A stretch of 64,000 nucleotides of DNA from Blasia pusilla (GCA_050084515.1 CM114271.1:10726001-10790000); one strand, 5' to 3'; shown: positions 46,683 to 57,831, numbered from the stretch's first letter. Notes: generated by a model not told the origin, from the letters alone. Numbers and translations are program-made.

Positions 46683-47476
46683 ATTAGCGAGTCCTGCTAC
46701 GTTAGAGGTATGTCCTACTTGCCAATTTGGAAAATAAGCTAGATTTCGTTTTCCAAAGCAAGGTAGAAGAGCATCCAAGATATTGGAGTTGATTCACAAT
46801 GATGTCTGGACAACATCACAACATAGCCTTAGTGGTTGCCAGTACTTTGTTTCATTTATTGATGACTTCTTTAGGTATATATGGATATATATTGATGATT
46901 ATTTACGTTAGAGTGACATCCAACATCAAGTGACTTGCCGTTACACTCCACAAAAAAATGGAGTGGTTAAGAGGAAGAACCGACATATTGCTGAGGCGGT
47001 ACGAGCTATGCTGAATGAGAAGAACATGGCTAAAGAAGTATTGGGCAAAGGCTGTAGCGTATGTAGTCTTCTCAATCAACCAAACTCCAACAGTAGGAGT
47101 TCATGATAAGACTTCATTCAGAGTCTTGAGAGGAAGTAAACATGATTTTTCCTTCCTTAAAGTATTGGGTTGCATTTGTTATGCTCATATTTCTTCTGAA
47201 AGACGTAAAAAATTAGACGTCAAATCTGAAAGATGTATATTCATTGGCTACGCCAATGGAACTAAGGGATATAAGTGTTACATTCCATCCTCTACGCAAC
47301 TTATTATTAGTCGTGATGTTATCTTTAATGAGCTACAGTCATGGTGTGCTCCATCTGAGCCTATTCCACCTCTAAACTTGTCTGTTGAGGGGGAGAATAT
47401 GATTGTAAACCAACAGAAATTATTTTTAAATTTCCCAAGTACTAGCGCACGATTAGGAGAGGTCATAGATTCTTGA
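46683..47476 (+). pseudogene. Copia P integrase, internally deleted
   Basis: LIHNDVWTTSQHSLSG and YFVSFIDDFFRYIWIY hold the first catalytic Asp; the sequence then skips to YTPQKNGVVKRKNR, in which the catalytic Glu position after NGV is Lys (usual consensus QNGVxERxNR). The second Asp region is deleted. The C-terminal part (FLKVLGCICYAHI, CIFIGYANGTKGYKCY) is intact. Confidence 0.85.
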
Positions 47477-47559
47477 GTTAAATCTGTGAGTCCATGGACG
47501 GGAAGAGTACATATTCAGTCCGTTGACACTAGTCAGAGCTCGAGTCAGGTGTGAGAGGC

Positions 47560-48722
47560 ATTTACCTCTGAACAACAACTTCTTAGATCAAGTAGAGTCA
47601 CACATCCTGTTCATAGATTCATAAATGAAGGTTTCCTTGTGACACATCATGCATATATGATGACTACCCTTCAAGAACAGGAGCTGAGTTGTTTTGAAGA
47701 AGCTGCAAGTAGATTCGAATGGATTGAAGCTATGGAGGAAGAACTTGTTGCATTAAGACATCAACAAACTTGGGAGCTGGTTGATATACCTTTCGGTAAG
47801 AAAGCTATTGGTTGCAAATGGGTTTACAAAATCAAGCGCAATTAAGATGGTATAGTTAATAGATTATGAGGAAACTTTTAGCCGTGTTGCAAAGATGGCG
47901 ACTATGAGAAGAGTGGTTGCAGTTGCATTAAGTAAGAAGTAGAGATTATATCACATGGATGTCAAGAATGCCTTCTTGAATGGAGATCTATATGAGGAGG
48001 TTTATCTGACTTGACCATCTGGATACGAGCATCATGAGTTTCCATTTTGCGTATGCAGGTTGAAGAAAGCTTTATATACGTGCTCAAACAAGCTCCAAGA
48101 GCTTGGTATGGCAAGATTACATACGTCTCACAAGAGTTGGGTTTTAGGATATGTGATTCTGACTCGTTGTTATATGTCTTGAGAGGACAAGATCATACGG
48201 TTATCATTGTGTTGTATGTTGACCACCTCTTGATTACTCGGAGTACTGAGGATATGGTACAACAAGTCAAGCTAAAATTACAAGAAAAATTTGATATTAA
48301 GGACGTGGGAGAACTCAAGTACTTCCTTGGTATTGAGTTTATCAAGGTTGGAGAGAGCATGTGGCTACTACAATGATAATATGCTCTTCATATGCTTTCA
48401 AAATATGGTATGACGGCTTGTAAGCCAATCTCTACACCGTTGGATCAGAGTGTGAAGCTAAGAGTGGATGAAGGAGAGTTGCTTGCAGATTCTAATATAT
48501 ACATACAGGCACATGGTTGGAAGTTTGATCTATATGAGTACAACCAGACCAGATTTGAGCTATGTAGTTGGTCTAGTGAGCCAATTTATGCAAGCATCTC
48601 GAAAACCTTACCTTGATGCTGTGAGGAGGATTATGCGGTATGTGAAATTCTCTGTTCAATTCGAGCTTCAATTTGAACCTTCTCCGAGTTTACAATTACA
48701 GGGATTCACAGATGTTGATTAG
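47560..48722 (+). pseudogene. Copia P reverse transcriptase and RNase H start
   Basis: EAMEEELVALRHQQTWELVD and CKWVYKIKRN open the polymerase; VIIVLYVDHLLITR is the active site, with YVDH in place of the usual YVDD; FDIKDVGELKYFLGIE and SLIYMSTTRPDLSYVVG follow. It stops at LQGFTDVD, in RNase H, where AMT copy 5 starts. Several stops are present. Confidence 0.87.
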
Positions 48723-48769
48723 GTAGGAGGAGTCCTGGTAACTCAAAAATTACCCGAAGCTAAACGAAG

Positions 48770-49320
48770 CCTGCAACCCGTCGAATTCGGATGGGTTGCA
48801 CGCTTCTGCCAAACATTGTCGAAGCGAGCAACCCGTCGCTCTCCGACGAGTTGCTCGGATACCGCTCCTTCTTGCCCGAAGATGCCGGAGGCGTGCAAAC
48901 CGTCTGTTCCCGACGAGTTCCGCAGGCGCCTCACCTATTTGCCCAAAGACAGCGAGGCGTGTAACCCGTCGCCCTCCAACGGGTTGCGCAAGGGCCTCGC
49001 CTTGTGGTGCTTACATGAAGTGTGCAGCCAGCCAGACTCCGACGACTTGCACGGGAAGCCCGCGTTCTTAACCCTTGACGAGGGAAGCGTACAACCCAAC
49101 GGTCTCCCACGGATTGCCTGGGTACGTCCCATTCCCGTCCCAAACAAGGCGGAGGCACGCAACATGTCGGTCTCCGACGGGTTGCGCGGGTACCTCGCGT
49201 TCTTTTCCGAAGACGACGGAGGCGCTCAACCCGTCGGTCTCCGACGGGTTGCTCGCGCACGTGGCGATGTACCCAGGATGGCGGAGGCGCTCAACTTGTC
49301 GGACTCCGACGGGTTGCCAT
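48770..49320 (+). repeat. AMT copy 5 upstream palindrome array
   Basis: Nine palindromes near 48774, 48829, 48893, 48960, 49024, 49090, 49158, 49224 and 49287, spacing about 55-68 bp and mostly 65. The last ends about 90 bp before the TATA box. The last three are close to perfect. Confidence 0.85.
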
Positions 49321-49406
49321 TTTTCACCTCCGGACTTCCGTAACCTCCGGCACGTCGCCGTCGAAAGGACGACGGGACCCAACGGTCAGCCCAACGGCTA
49401 GAAAAG

Positions 49407-49414
49407 TATAAATA
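49407..49414 (+). promoter_or_regulatory. AMT copy 5 TATA box
   Basis: TATAAATA in AAAAGTATAAATAGGGCAG, 300 bp before the ATG at 49707; conserved in copies 3 and 4. Confidence 0.75.
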
Positions 49415-49706
49415 GGGCAGAAATCGCTCATTTTTGGTTTCTCATTTCACGATCTTCATTCCTCACTCTCCCATGCAGCAGCTGATCAGATACAAAGGGG
49501 CGTTTCACACAGCGACACATCGCGAGTCGATAGGAGGGAACGAGAGCGAGACGGTTCGACCGGACGACAGCGAGACGGTTCGACTGAACGATCGTGAGAC
49601 GATTCGAGCTACCCATCAAGGCGATTCGAGCTACCCATCTCGACATTAGCAAGGCGACTGATCAAGGGATTCGTCGTGGACATAGGTGGAGGCATTTCTG
49701 GAAAAA

Positions 49707-50333
49707 ATGACGAGGAAAAAATCACAAGCCAGCAAGTCTAGGAGCTTCACTCCGAAGTCCATTAGGACTCACAAGATCTCCTGGGCCTCGTTCGGAATGA
49801 AATTAGGCAAAGCAGGAAATTGAGGAGTGGGAAAGGGAAGTGGAGATGCACAACCAAGTGTGCTTTAGTAGACGTGTTCAAGAGGCGCTTGATAAACGAG
49901 TAACGCAGAGGCCGAGACGTCGCAGGCCTTGAAGAAAAGGATCGCCGACGAAAAGAGAGAAAAGAAGCGTTTGGACGCGTCGGTGAGGAGAGCAGAATTG
50001 GCTAAAGCGAGGAGGGGAAAAGCGATAGCCATTGACGATAGCCCTGCCTGTCCAACCGAAAGTGTTGAGATGCGGGAAATGTCCCCCATGAAGTCCAGGG
50101 ACACAATCAACATAGTGGAAACGCCAGAAGTTCAAATCGATGACGACGAGGTCATGAGGACCGCCAGTGTGGAGATGGTGGACATGGCCAAAGAAGCCGG
50201 AGAGCGGTCATTCTCGACTCCAAGCTCGGCGGAGGACATCGACCTCTATCGGATCGACGAGTTCCCAATCGATTTGCCAGCTTCTGTCTCAGACAAGTTG
50301 GCTGGTCAAGAAACCGACCCCATTTTCGAGCGG
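49707..50333 (+). pseudogene. AMT copy 5 exon 1: coiled coil
   Basis: MTRKKSQASKSRSFTPKS at the start, two frameshifts between 49770 and 49930, then KKRIADEKREKKRLDASVRRAEL and a clean frame to the donor at 50334: INIVETPEVQIDDDEVM, EDIDLYRIDEFPIDLP, SDKLAGQETDPIFERV. In copy 4 the second half is frameshifted, so the two copies complement each other in showing the original frame. Confidence 0.65.
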
Positions 50334-50423
50334 GTAAGAGAGGATCTGGGTGTTTTGAATTATGTGAATTGCAATTCATTGGGAATTCACTGTAACTTAT
50401 TGATCTTGTCCTGGTTCTGACAG

Positions 50424-50895
50424 GTGGTAAAGCAGATGGTACTCATGGAGGGCCACAACGCCCCGAGGATTCCACTCTGCCAATTGCGGACAATGGAATA
50501 CGTCCGCGAAACTCAGTCCGACGAGGACATCGCGAAGCTTAAACAATCGGCGGCGACATCATCCTACGTCGACAACTTTCCTCCCTTCAATTAACTGCCT
50601 TACGACGAGCATGGAACCCAAGCTCTGGTTACGGAGGAGGACTTGGAAAAGGTCGACACATTCTGGAGGATGCGAGACCAGGATTTCAGAAGGCAAGTTG
50701 AGGGCACGAAATTCAGCTGGATGAGGAATCTGCATTTCTTCATCTGGGATGGAAATCACAGGTTCATGGCGTGGACCAAGTTTGCAGAGGAGCGGCCCAA
50801 CTCATTGGAGGCACATTTTTGCGTGAAGGCGTGGTCCTTCACCCATTCCCTCATCACATGGCGACGGTGGAGATGGCAATGCATGCCATGAACAC
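50424..50895 (+). pseudogene. AMT copy 5 exon 2: ParB-like module
   Basis: Acceptor GACAG|GTGGTA, donor CAC|GTGAGT. The frame reads IPLCQLRTMEYVRETQSDED, IAKLKQSAATSSYVDNFPPF, a stop, then LPYDEHGTQALVTEEDLEKV, FRRQVEGTKFSWMRNL and HFFIWDGNHRFMAWTKF before a frameshift (VLREGVVLHPFPHHMATVEM). 'IPL..L', 'DEDIAKLKQSA' and 'DGNHR..AW' fall in the order of the ParB N-terminal fold (strand, helix with 'L..SI', then the G-x-R-R/DGHHR loop). Function of ParB-like domains next to phage methyltransferases is DNA binding or nicking; here unknown. Confidence 0.5.
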
Positions 50896-51601
50896 GTGAG
50901 TATCTTTAACACTTACGCAACTTTCGTCGGGGACGGTTGTTGGGATGTTTTTAACACTTACGCAACTCGCCGGACTCCGCGAGTTGCTCGATTGATGAAT
51001 GGGTTAGGTTTTTTTGCGAAAGCAACTCGTCGGACTCCGACGGGTTGCTCGACTCGACGCTTTTTCGGATGTTTTTTTAAGAATGCAACTCGTCGGACTC
51101 CGACGAGTTGTTCGATTGACCACAGATTTAATTAGTTTTTGGCCCAAAGCAAACCGTCGGAGTCCGACGGGTTGCTCGACTCGCCGCCTTGTCAGGATGT
51201 TTTTTGAAGAATGCAACTCGTTGGACTCCGACGAGTTGTTCGACTGACCGCAGGTTTAGAATGTTTTTTGCCCAAAGCAACCCGTCAGAGTCCGACGGGT
51301 TGCATTCGGAAGTTGGTTCCCCAAATTTCGCGTCAAATTGCAAGTTTCCATTCAATTGTGCAACCTGTCGGACTCCGACGGGTTGCTATGTTCACGTTAG
51401 TATGTTCAGTTGCACAACCCGTCAGGGTCCGACGGGTTGAAACCAGGCATTAGCAAATCTGAATGCAATCCGTCGGACTCCGACGGGTTGCATCATTTAG
51501 CTCGTTCCTAGAATCCGACCTTGAGCTGTGACGACCCGTCGAAGTCCGACGGGTTGCAAGAACCCATGTAATTTCCTGACGGGTTGAGTTTGGATGTGCA
51601 G
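50896..51601 (+). repeat. AMT copy 5 intron 2 with palindromes
   Basis: Around ten palindromes; those near 51018, 51086, 51150, 51213 and 51277 are 27 bp and spaced 62-68 bp, with the alternating spacers of copy 4. Additional copies near 51360, 51415, 51464 and 51530 (absent from copy 4) explain why this intron is 0.3 kb longer. Confidence 0.85.
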
Positions 51602-53619
51602 GATTGTATCGGAGGGGAATGTCACCCACCACTGGATCCAGGACTGCGATCGGGTGAGGAAGGTGCTTACGACGCACCCAGGAGAGTACAGGGGTTCTTG
51701 GGCGATGCCCTTGTCAATCCGATGCTTTCAAAGGGTGCTCAGATTAAAAAGAAAACTTGGGCAAATAAGTTTATTTCCCAAGATGCAGCCGTAACCATCC
51801 TTTGCTAGTCGAAGATACAGCCGCGAAGAAGAGCGCCTGACCGAGCCGGAGCGAGGGAGAAGGTATCTGCGTCGGCGTCGCGGAAATTCATCAAGCCGCA
51901 GATTCGCAACAACGAAATACACGGCGAGCAAGATGCGATACATCAAGCAATCTCAACCCCGAACTTGGTCCGAGTTCTACAAGGAGTCAAGGCGATTATC
52001 AGCGCGCCAAATGAAAAGGGATGAAGATCCGCATGGTCGGATTGGGGAGAAAGTGTCCCTGGATCGCGTGCATCGGTTTGCGTTGTCCGGAATAAGCGAG
52101 TTTAGGAGGATCCGACTGATGAAAATCAGTCTCGAGGGCACAGAGGCCCAGAAGAGGGCGGCACATCATCCTCCGAGTGTGTCCGATCCAGTGATCTCCT
52201 AGTGGCTACGCGAATGGTTGTTCTGGGATGCGTTGCGGGTTATCGGGAAGTCTGTGTTGGACGGTCTGCAAGCGGAGCTCAGAAGATTAGAGCCCATCCC
52301 GGATGAAGCAAACCTTGAAAGTTCTGGAGATTTTGAGGTTTGGCTCGACGACATCCGGGACAAGCCAACCAAAAACCCAAGATTCAAGACAATGTTCAAG
52401 GTTTGCGTCCTCCCTCAAGCAGAGCTTGACGAAGAAGAAGAGGGGAACAAACGGGATCAAGCGAAGAAGAAGCGAGATCTACAAGAGCAGACGGCCGATT
52501 CTGTTTGACTAAAAGTTGCCCAACGGATGGTCTTCAGGTACCTCGTCCAGTGTAAGAATGCAGGTACGTGGGGAAAATTACCGCCAGCCTTGAAATTGTG
52601 GGCTTCGCCGCCGGATGCAGAGACATTCTCCATGTACGACATGGAGATGGGGCAGCACATGTCCGATTGGGAGGTGGAGAATTGCCCCATTTGGCTCGAC
52701 TTCAACGACCCTGAAGACATCACCGATAAGGATTTACGAGTGCTTCATGATGCAGTGGCCTCAAGACAAGACAACATCCCCAATTTTGTGCAGCCTGAAG
52801 ACTTCTTCGGAGGAGATGCAAAAGAGCAGGCCCACGAGACAGCTGAGTTGGCTTCCAAGGTCCGGACAGCCAAAGACAAATCCACAGCGGGTCTCAAAGG
52901 CAAGGCGAGGGGAGGGAAAAATTCAGAGGCCGAGTCTTCCCAAAGAGAGGTGAAGATTCAAGGCCGAGGCGGAATCGTCCCGGCGAAAGGGAGAGAGGGT
53001 CGGACCAGGTCCTCGGCGAAAAAACCCCACCAGAGTCTGAGGTCATAGAGACCCCGACAAGCCGTCCGCAGACTCAGGAGAAGCGGAAGCAAGAGGTGCC
53101 AGGGTTGTCCCAAGGAGAATACAGTCCATCATCTTTGGGAAGACACAGACAAACAACGACTCGACAAGCGTCCTCCTTCAATTCACTCCTTTACTGGATG
53201 AGCTGAAGAGCTTCAGTTCTCAAGCGTCGACACCAGCCATCGATAAATTGACAACGTTGGGACGGAAGCTCCAACGAAACGGGCACGCTGCCTGGACGGT
53301 GAATGGAGTGGTCGAAGAGGTTGCGGTGGATCTCTTGATCGCTGATCTGCCCTCGGGGTTGCGACTTTGGGGCGAGAATCCGTCGGACGAGGTACTTGAG
53401 TGGAATGTGCCGCTCTCTTATGACCAGATTGCGCTATTGTTCTCCTTTGCGACGCCTCTCCCGAGTGACGATGGTGGGGGCTCGCTTGGTGTTGACGGAG
53501 GGAGCGAGGACGAGCTCTTCAACCTCCAGTGCGTCAAGAGGTCGCTAAAGTGGAGGACGGCGCAATCATGGATCATAAAAAACGAGTACCCACTCCGATC
53601 CGCGACGAGTTAGATTCGG
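51602..53619 (+). pseudogene. AMT copy 5 exon 3: linker and motif-IV half
   Basis: Same domain order as copy 4: LRVIGKSVLDGLQAELRR, LESSGDFEVWLDDI, a TGA, then MVFRYLVQCKNAGTWGKLP, MYDMEMGQHMSDWEVENC, WLDFNDPEDI, low-complexity linker, AVDLLIADLPSGLRLWGE, PLSYDQIALLFSFA. After this a frameshifted, partly deleted stretch replaces the GCFLVLTGG strand of copy 4. The final codons are GCG ACG AGT TAG where copy 4 has CAG, a C-to-T change. Equivalent in family terms to the DPPY half of a class-beta amino-methyltransferase, with DLPS instead. Confidence 0.6.
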
Positions 53620-54139
53620 GTAAGGCTCAATTCCTGTACTATAATCTCAATTATATTTTAATGATGTGTATAATGAGTGTTCATCTCCGTTGAGTGAGTA
53701 TAATGAGTGTCAATCTCCATTTTTTTTTGTCCGTGAGCAACCCATCGGAAGGCGACGGGTTGCTGGCTTAGAGCAGCCCATGCTCGGCTGAGAGCAACCC
53801 GTCGGTTTCCGACGGGTTGCATCTTTCCCACATACACAAGGAAAACCGTGGTGTACCTGCAACCCGACGGGTTGCAGTTGCTTTTGGTTTTTCCCTGTGT
53901 TTTCGGAAAGCTGCAACCCGTCTGATAGTGACGGGTTGCTCTCAGGCGAGCATGGGCTGCTCTAGGCCAGCAACCCGTTGCCTTCCAACGGGTTGCTCAC
54001 GGACAAAATCAATAGAGCCCGACGTGTTGGTGCGGGACAAAACAACCCGTTGGACTTCGACAGGTTGATCCAAAGTTGAAAATGTTCTCAAGCCGACTTC
54101 TTTAGTTGCTGACATTGTTTCCAACGTGCTTATTTACAT
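53620..54139 (+). repeat. AMT copy 5 intron 3 with palindromes
   Basis: Palindromes near 53736, 53793, 53860, 53912, 53970 and 54042; includes a perfect pair CAACCCGTCGG / CCGACGGGTTG around TTT at about 53795-53820. Confidence 0.75.
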
Positions 54140-54719
54140 ATGGACCACTCCTACGTGTACTGCTTCGTTCAGCCCGAGCACAATTTCCAGGTGTTCAAGA
54201 TCCAGGATCCTGTGGATCCATGCTCAGATGGGTACAGCTTAGATAGTTTGTACAATTCCCCCTCGGGAATTTACATGCAAGACAGTACCCTGCTTCTGGG
54301 AGGAAGGGAAAAGTTGCCTGCCCTGATGCAAACGCTCATCGAGCTCTGCTCAAGGCCGGGTGACTTGGTGTTCGACTTAGTGGGACTTTCAGGGGCAAGT
54401 ATCAAAGGCGCCTGGCTGAGTGGCAGGAACTGTTTGACCTTTGCCTCGAGGGAAGGGAACTGCCTCGGAAGGGAAGGCATTTCTCGCCTCAAGGGAAGGT
54501 AGAACTGTTCGCCTCAAGGAAGGCAGAATCGCTTGACCTTTGCAAGGAGGCAAAGGCAGAATACGAAAGGCTCGTTGGGGTATACAACTCTCCACCGAAG
54601 CCAAGAGCTCCGGTTCCAGACCCACCCTTGGTAGTGACTCCATCGTCACTTCCAACGATTCCAAAAATCGGGAGGGCAAGGCCGAAAGTAATTCTGCAAG
54701 AGCTCTCGGACGATGACGA
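54140..54719 (+). pseudogene. AMT copy 5 exon 4: motif-I half of methyltransferase-like domain
   Basis: MDHSYVYCFVQPEHNFQVFK leads to a loop GIYMQDSTLLLGGREKLPA and then LMQTLIELCSRPGDLVFDLV followed by GLSGASIKGAWLSGRNCLTF. In N4/N6 methyltransferases (Pfam DNA methylase N-4/N-6) the C-terminal part reads roughly 'P..L...LI...S.PGD.VLDPF.GSGTT..AA...GR..IG.E'; the agreement in order and spacing is good, with DLVGLSG for DPFAGSG. Motif I after motif IV is the class-beta order. A helix (CKEAKAEYERLVG-like, after a frameshift) and PKIGRARPKVILQELSDDDE end the exon at donor GA|GTGAGT. Confidence 0.6.
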
Positions 54720-54759
54720 GTGAGTTCAAAGAACTCAACGACCCAGCTTGACTGCAGCG

Positions 54760-56260
54760 TTTGGAGTAGGGAGTTTTTTGATGATGAGGCAAAAGATTTC
54801 ATAGAATAGATCAAATGTACAATTCCGAGCTTTTTTCAGATGATATAAAGCAGAAGATTTTTTCGAACGATGGTGGTGCTTGTAAAAGTTTGTTGAACAT
54901 TTTTTGTCTTTTCGAATGTGATCGTCTTTGTACTCCGCGGACTTCTATTTTGCAACCCGTCGGATTTCTCCTGCTTGCAACTTTTCACTTTTTGACCACT
55001 GCAACCCTTCGGATTTCTCCTGCTTGCAACTTTTCACTTTTTGACCACTGCACTTTTTTACCACTTCCAGAAACTGGCCGGATTCGACAGTTGCCTCGAT
55101 CGGACTCTTTTCCTGTTTGTCCAACTTAAGAGCCGGTCGGCGGGCTTTTTCCTTGGCACTTTCCCTCAACTCGTAAAGGCGGCGAGGCTTCTTTTCTTCT
55201 CTCGGGACGTGTTGGATTCCTACTACCTGTGCGATTGCCATAATGGTATTAACGGGGACGGAGCACATATTGATACTGGATGGGTGTCACATTGCAAAGC
55301 GTACAAGGTATACTGCCGAGGAAGGCGGTGGGACTCAAATCAGGTTACATGGGACCGTTATGGTGTACCTAGGGGGGGGCCAAGGCTCTCGAATTCACCA
55401 ACATTTTCGATCCCCGTCTACAATCGGCCAGAGGAGCCACTTGTATCCGAGGACATTCCTTTGGTACTCTCACTGAGGAGAGTTAGATGACGAGGCTGAA
55501 GAAATCATAGACTAGGTCAAATGTACATTTCCGAGGTTCCTTCGGAGGTAATAAAGGACGAGAGTTTTTCAACCCATAATGGTGTTTGTAAAAGTTTGCT
55601 GGAATATTTTTTTGGACTTGTGGATTGTGTTCTTTTAGCTACTGAGAATTACAATTCTGCAACCCGTATGATTCCGACGGGTTGCAACTTTTTGCATTTT
55701 GCCCACTACAACTTTTTAACCATTTCCAGGCAAGCTGTCGATTCCGACAGGTTGACTGCTTGAGTGATCGGACTCTTTCCCTGTGAGACCAACTTCTAAT
55801 GCATTGTGGCGGGCTTCTTAACTTTTGGCTCGTTCCCCTACATTTGTCAAACCAGTTGTAGGCTTCTTTTCTTGTCTAAGATGTGCAGGATTCCTACTAC
55901 TTGTCGGATTGCCATTTCGGATTCCCAACCTGTTAGATCGTCGTGGGTGCGTGGTGGAAGAAAATCACTTCTAAAAATCTTTCCTTTCTTATGGTGAGCT
56001 TTCTTACGGGTTGGGAGGGGTGCAGCTTCTCAGTTTCTCAGCCTTAGGATCTGATGTGTTCACATTTCACAAAGTTGGTCTTGAGCAGACACCATTCATA
56101 ACCAACAGAAAGTTGGTTATGGGGCAATTTAGGGGAGGCCATGATGCAGGCAACAATCCCTGCAAAAAGAGAGGTTGGCATCCGGGTGGTCCTGCAACAA
56201 AAATACCAAGGGCACTGCTTTTTGTTGACCGAGACAGGGAATGTTAAGAAACTTAGGCTC
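54760..56260 (+). repeat. Tandemly duplicated 3' exon module, unit about 704 bp
   Basis: GATGAGGCAAAAGATTTCAT (54784) and GATGACGAGGCTGAAGAAAT (55486) start equivalent C-terminal ends with stops, followed by equivalent 3' sequence (TCAAATGTAC, then GGTGTTTGTAAAAGTTTG-like and GATTCCTACTACYTGT). The first unit contains the YCRGRRWDSN exon (about 55250-55485); the second instead contains the frame 56011-56247 (VFTFHKVGLEQTPF, RGGHDAGNNPCKKRGWHPGG). The duplication may provide alternative last exons. Confidence 0.55.
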
Positions 56261-56339
56261 ACATGGAGAGTGATGGAAAAATGTTTGTAGTGGTTTTATG
56301 ATGTCTCCTTTTTTCTTGCCCCCAGGAAAGAGGAGGTTT

Positions 56340-56532
56340 TTAGGGCCAAATGTGGACCACTAAATACTCTCTTCTAAAGATTTCCTGAATTTGAAAGCAA
56401 ACAAAATTTTCAAATATGTCAAAAAGTTTTGAAGAGAGGAGGCGGATTTGGCCCTTTTTTTTTAAGAGACACTCTCCTCTCTTCCTCTCTTCCTCTCCTC
56501 TCTTACTCTCTCCTGCCAGAATACCAGCCCCC
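56340..56532 (+). repeat. AMT copy 5 3' terminus
   Basis: Contains the 115-bp unit with GGGCCAAAT ends (inverse of 10688-10802), a pyrimidine tract and the terminal GCCAGAATACCAGCCCCC. Confidence 0.65.
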
Positions 56533-56680
56533 GGATCCAAGTGCCAACTAGGGGGGTAGTTGTGTGATCTCCATGTATATGTATGAGTTAATTTCTATAC
56601 ATGTGTGGGAAAGATCGGTGTTGTGTGGTGTGGATGTGATCAGCGATGTATGTTGTGTAGCGATGTGTATACGCACGAAA
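56533..56680 (+). repeat. Gypsy end fragment (polypurine tract and A segment)
   Basis: CTAGGGGGGTAG (56549-56560) followed by TTGTGTGATCTCCATG and TATACGCACGA corresponds to the inverse of 9632-9780. It is an orphan piece of a plus-strand gypsy 3' end without LTR. Confidence 0.65.
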
Positions 56681-56894
56681 CTATCTCTAAACAAAATGCA
56701 ATTGCTTCACCATCATAAAATGTTTGTCTCTGTGCAAGAGACTCTGCACTGATGAATCCAACTGGCAAACCCCTTTTCCTAAAATTATTTTCCTTCTCTT
56801 TATCATATATATATGCTTTTTCGTGAAATTGGTAAAGCAATTTCAAATAAGTTTGGGATTTTGACACGCTTTGGGTTTACCATATCTTGTCCTA
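56681..56894. other. No recognisable feature
   Basis: AT-rich 0.2 kb between the gypsy fragment and the copia RNase H end; belongs to neither by inspection. Confidence 0.4.
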
Positions 56895-57359
56895 CACTCT
56901 AGAAACGTGTCTGATCGACACTCCACATCTGGTTATTCATTTACTCTAGGAAGCACAACTATAAGTTGGGCTTCAAAGAAGCAACCTACAATTGCTTTAT
57001 CTTCAACAGAGGTTGAATACAAAGGAGCAACATGTGAGGCGATGTGGCTTCATGGATTACTTGTTGAGATTGGTGTTAGTAACTTAGGACCTAGTGTAAT
57101 ATATGCAGACAATATTAGTAGCATCAAGGTTGCTAATAACCTTATGTTTCATGCTCGTACAAAGCATGTTGAGGTACACGATCATTTTATCAGAGAGAAA
57201 GTGCTTGCAAAAGAAATTATTCTTCAGTATATAGGTATAGATCAGCAAATTGCTGACATCTTTACAAAGGCATTGTCTAGAGATAAGTTTGAAATGTTTA
57301 GAAATGATTTAGGCGTTAGAGATATCGATATGAGTTTGAGGGGGAGTATTGAAGATTGA
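56895..57359 (+). pseudogene. Copia P RNase H end
   Basis: [68 protein letters not shown] and [14 protein letters not shown] form an uninterrupted copia RNase H C terminus ending at a TGA. It completes the frame broken at 48722 except for a few residues. The usual polypurine tract overlaps the end of the gene. Confidence 0.9.
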
Positions 57360-57366
57360 GCTATAT

Positions 57367-57831
57367 GTCGTGTGAATCCACATCGTCATACAACATACAT
57401 CGCTGACATACCATACTCACATACGTACATAACATAGACGAGAGTATCCACAAACGCAAGTGTACCACAATTGAAATCCGTGAAAGACCTACTGTCATAA
57501 AACACGTTTACAATCACATACAATCGAGCCAAACCCACTCCACGATGGGAGAATCCAGGTCGAAGCTTGCGGAAAACACCATAGCCAAGAGCTCTACTCA
57601 CTACCAAGGCTAACTCCCAACGCAACAGGCTCAACTCAAAGAACTGACTGTTCTTTGAGTGCTTATATCCTCCAACCTAAGAGCGGGCCCTACTGGGAAA
57701 CTCACCCCCAACTGAGTAACCTCCAACCCTATGTATGGAACCGCATCTCTACCAAGCCACTACGGTCCTACATAAGGAATGACCTCTACTAGCACACTAT
57801 ACTCTACGACATAATCCGTATGGTCATGACA
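57367..57831 (-). repeat. 3' LTR of gypsy element C
   Basis: On the minus strand TGTCATGACC to CACACGACA, 465 bp, TGTC/GACA ends. It lies a few bases after the copia P polypurine tract, so element C inserted into the copia 3' LTR. The 5' LTR is beyond the window. Confidence 0.7.

Larger units (their letters stand above)
48729..56532 (+). mobile_element. AMT element copy 5 (most complete)
   Basis: A 7.8-kb unit from GGAGTCCTGG to CCAGCCCCC containing palindrome array, TATA box, four main exons and duplicated 3' exons. All splice boundaries used here follow GT..AG and agree with copy 4. It interrupts copia P; on its right a 150-bp gypsy end fragment and 0.2 kb of unknown DNA precede the rest of copia, so it did not arrive by one simple insertion. 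No transposase or reverse transcriptase is encoded, so how it multiplies is unknown; it may be a gene captured and moved by other elements. Confidence 0.7.
45600..57366 (+). mobile_element. Copia element P, interrupted and 5'-truncated
   Basis: Gag end, zinc knuckle, protease, integrase and RT (45600-48722) and the RNase H end (56895-57359) bracket an 8.2-kb block with AMT copy 5. GAGGGGGAGT at 57338 is the polypurine tract, followed by a few bases of LTR before a gypsy LTR begins at 57367. Codon use and stops show decay. Confidence 0.8.

Noticed and set aside
56011-56247. Independent host gene for the short conserved frame
   Set aside because: It lies inside the duplicated AMT 3' module and is found only there.
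48729-56532. AMT as an LTR retrotransposon or Helitron
   Set aside because: No terminal direct repeats, RT or Rep/helicase; ends do not show TC...CTRR with a hairpin. Inverted ends share only CTGGTA.
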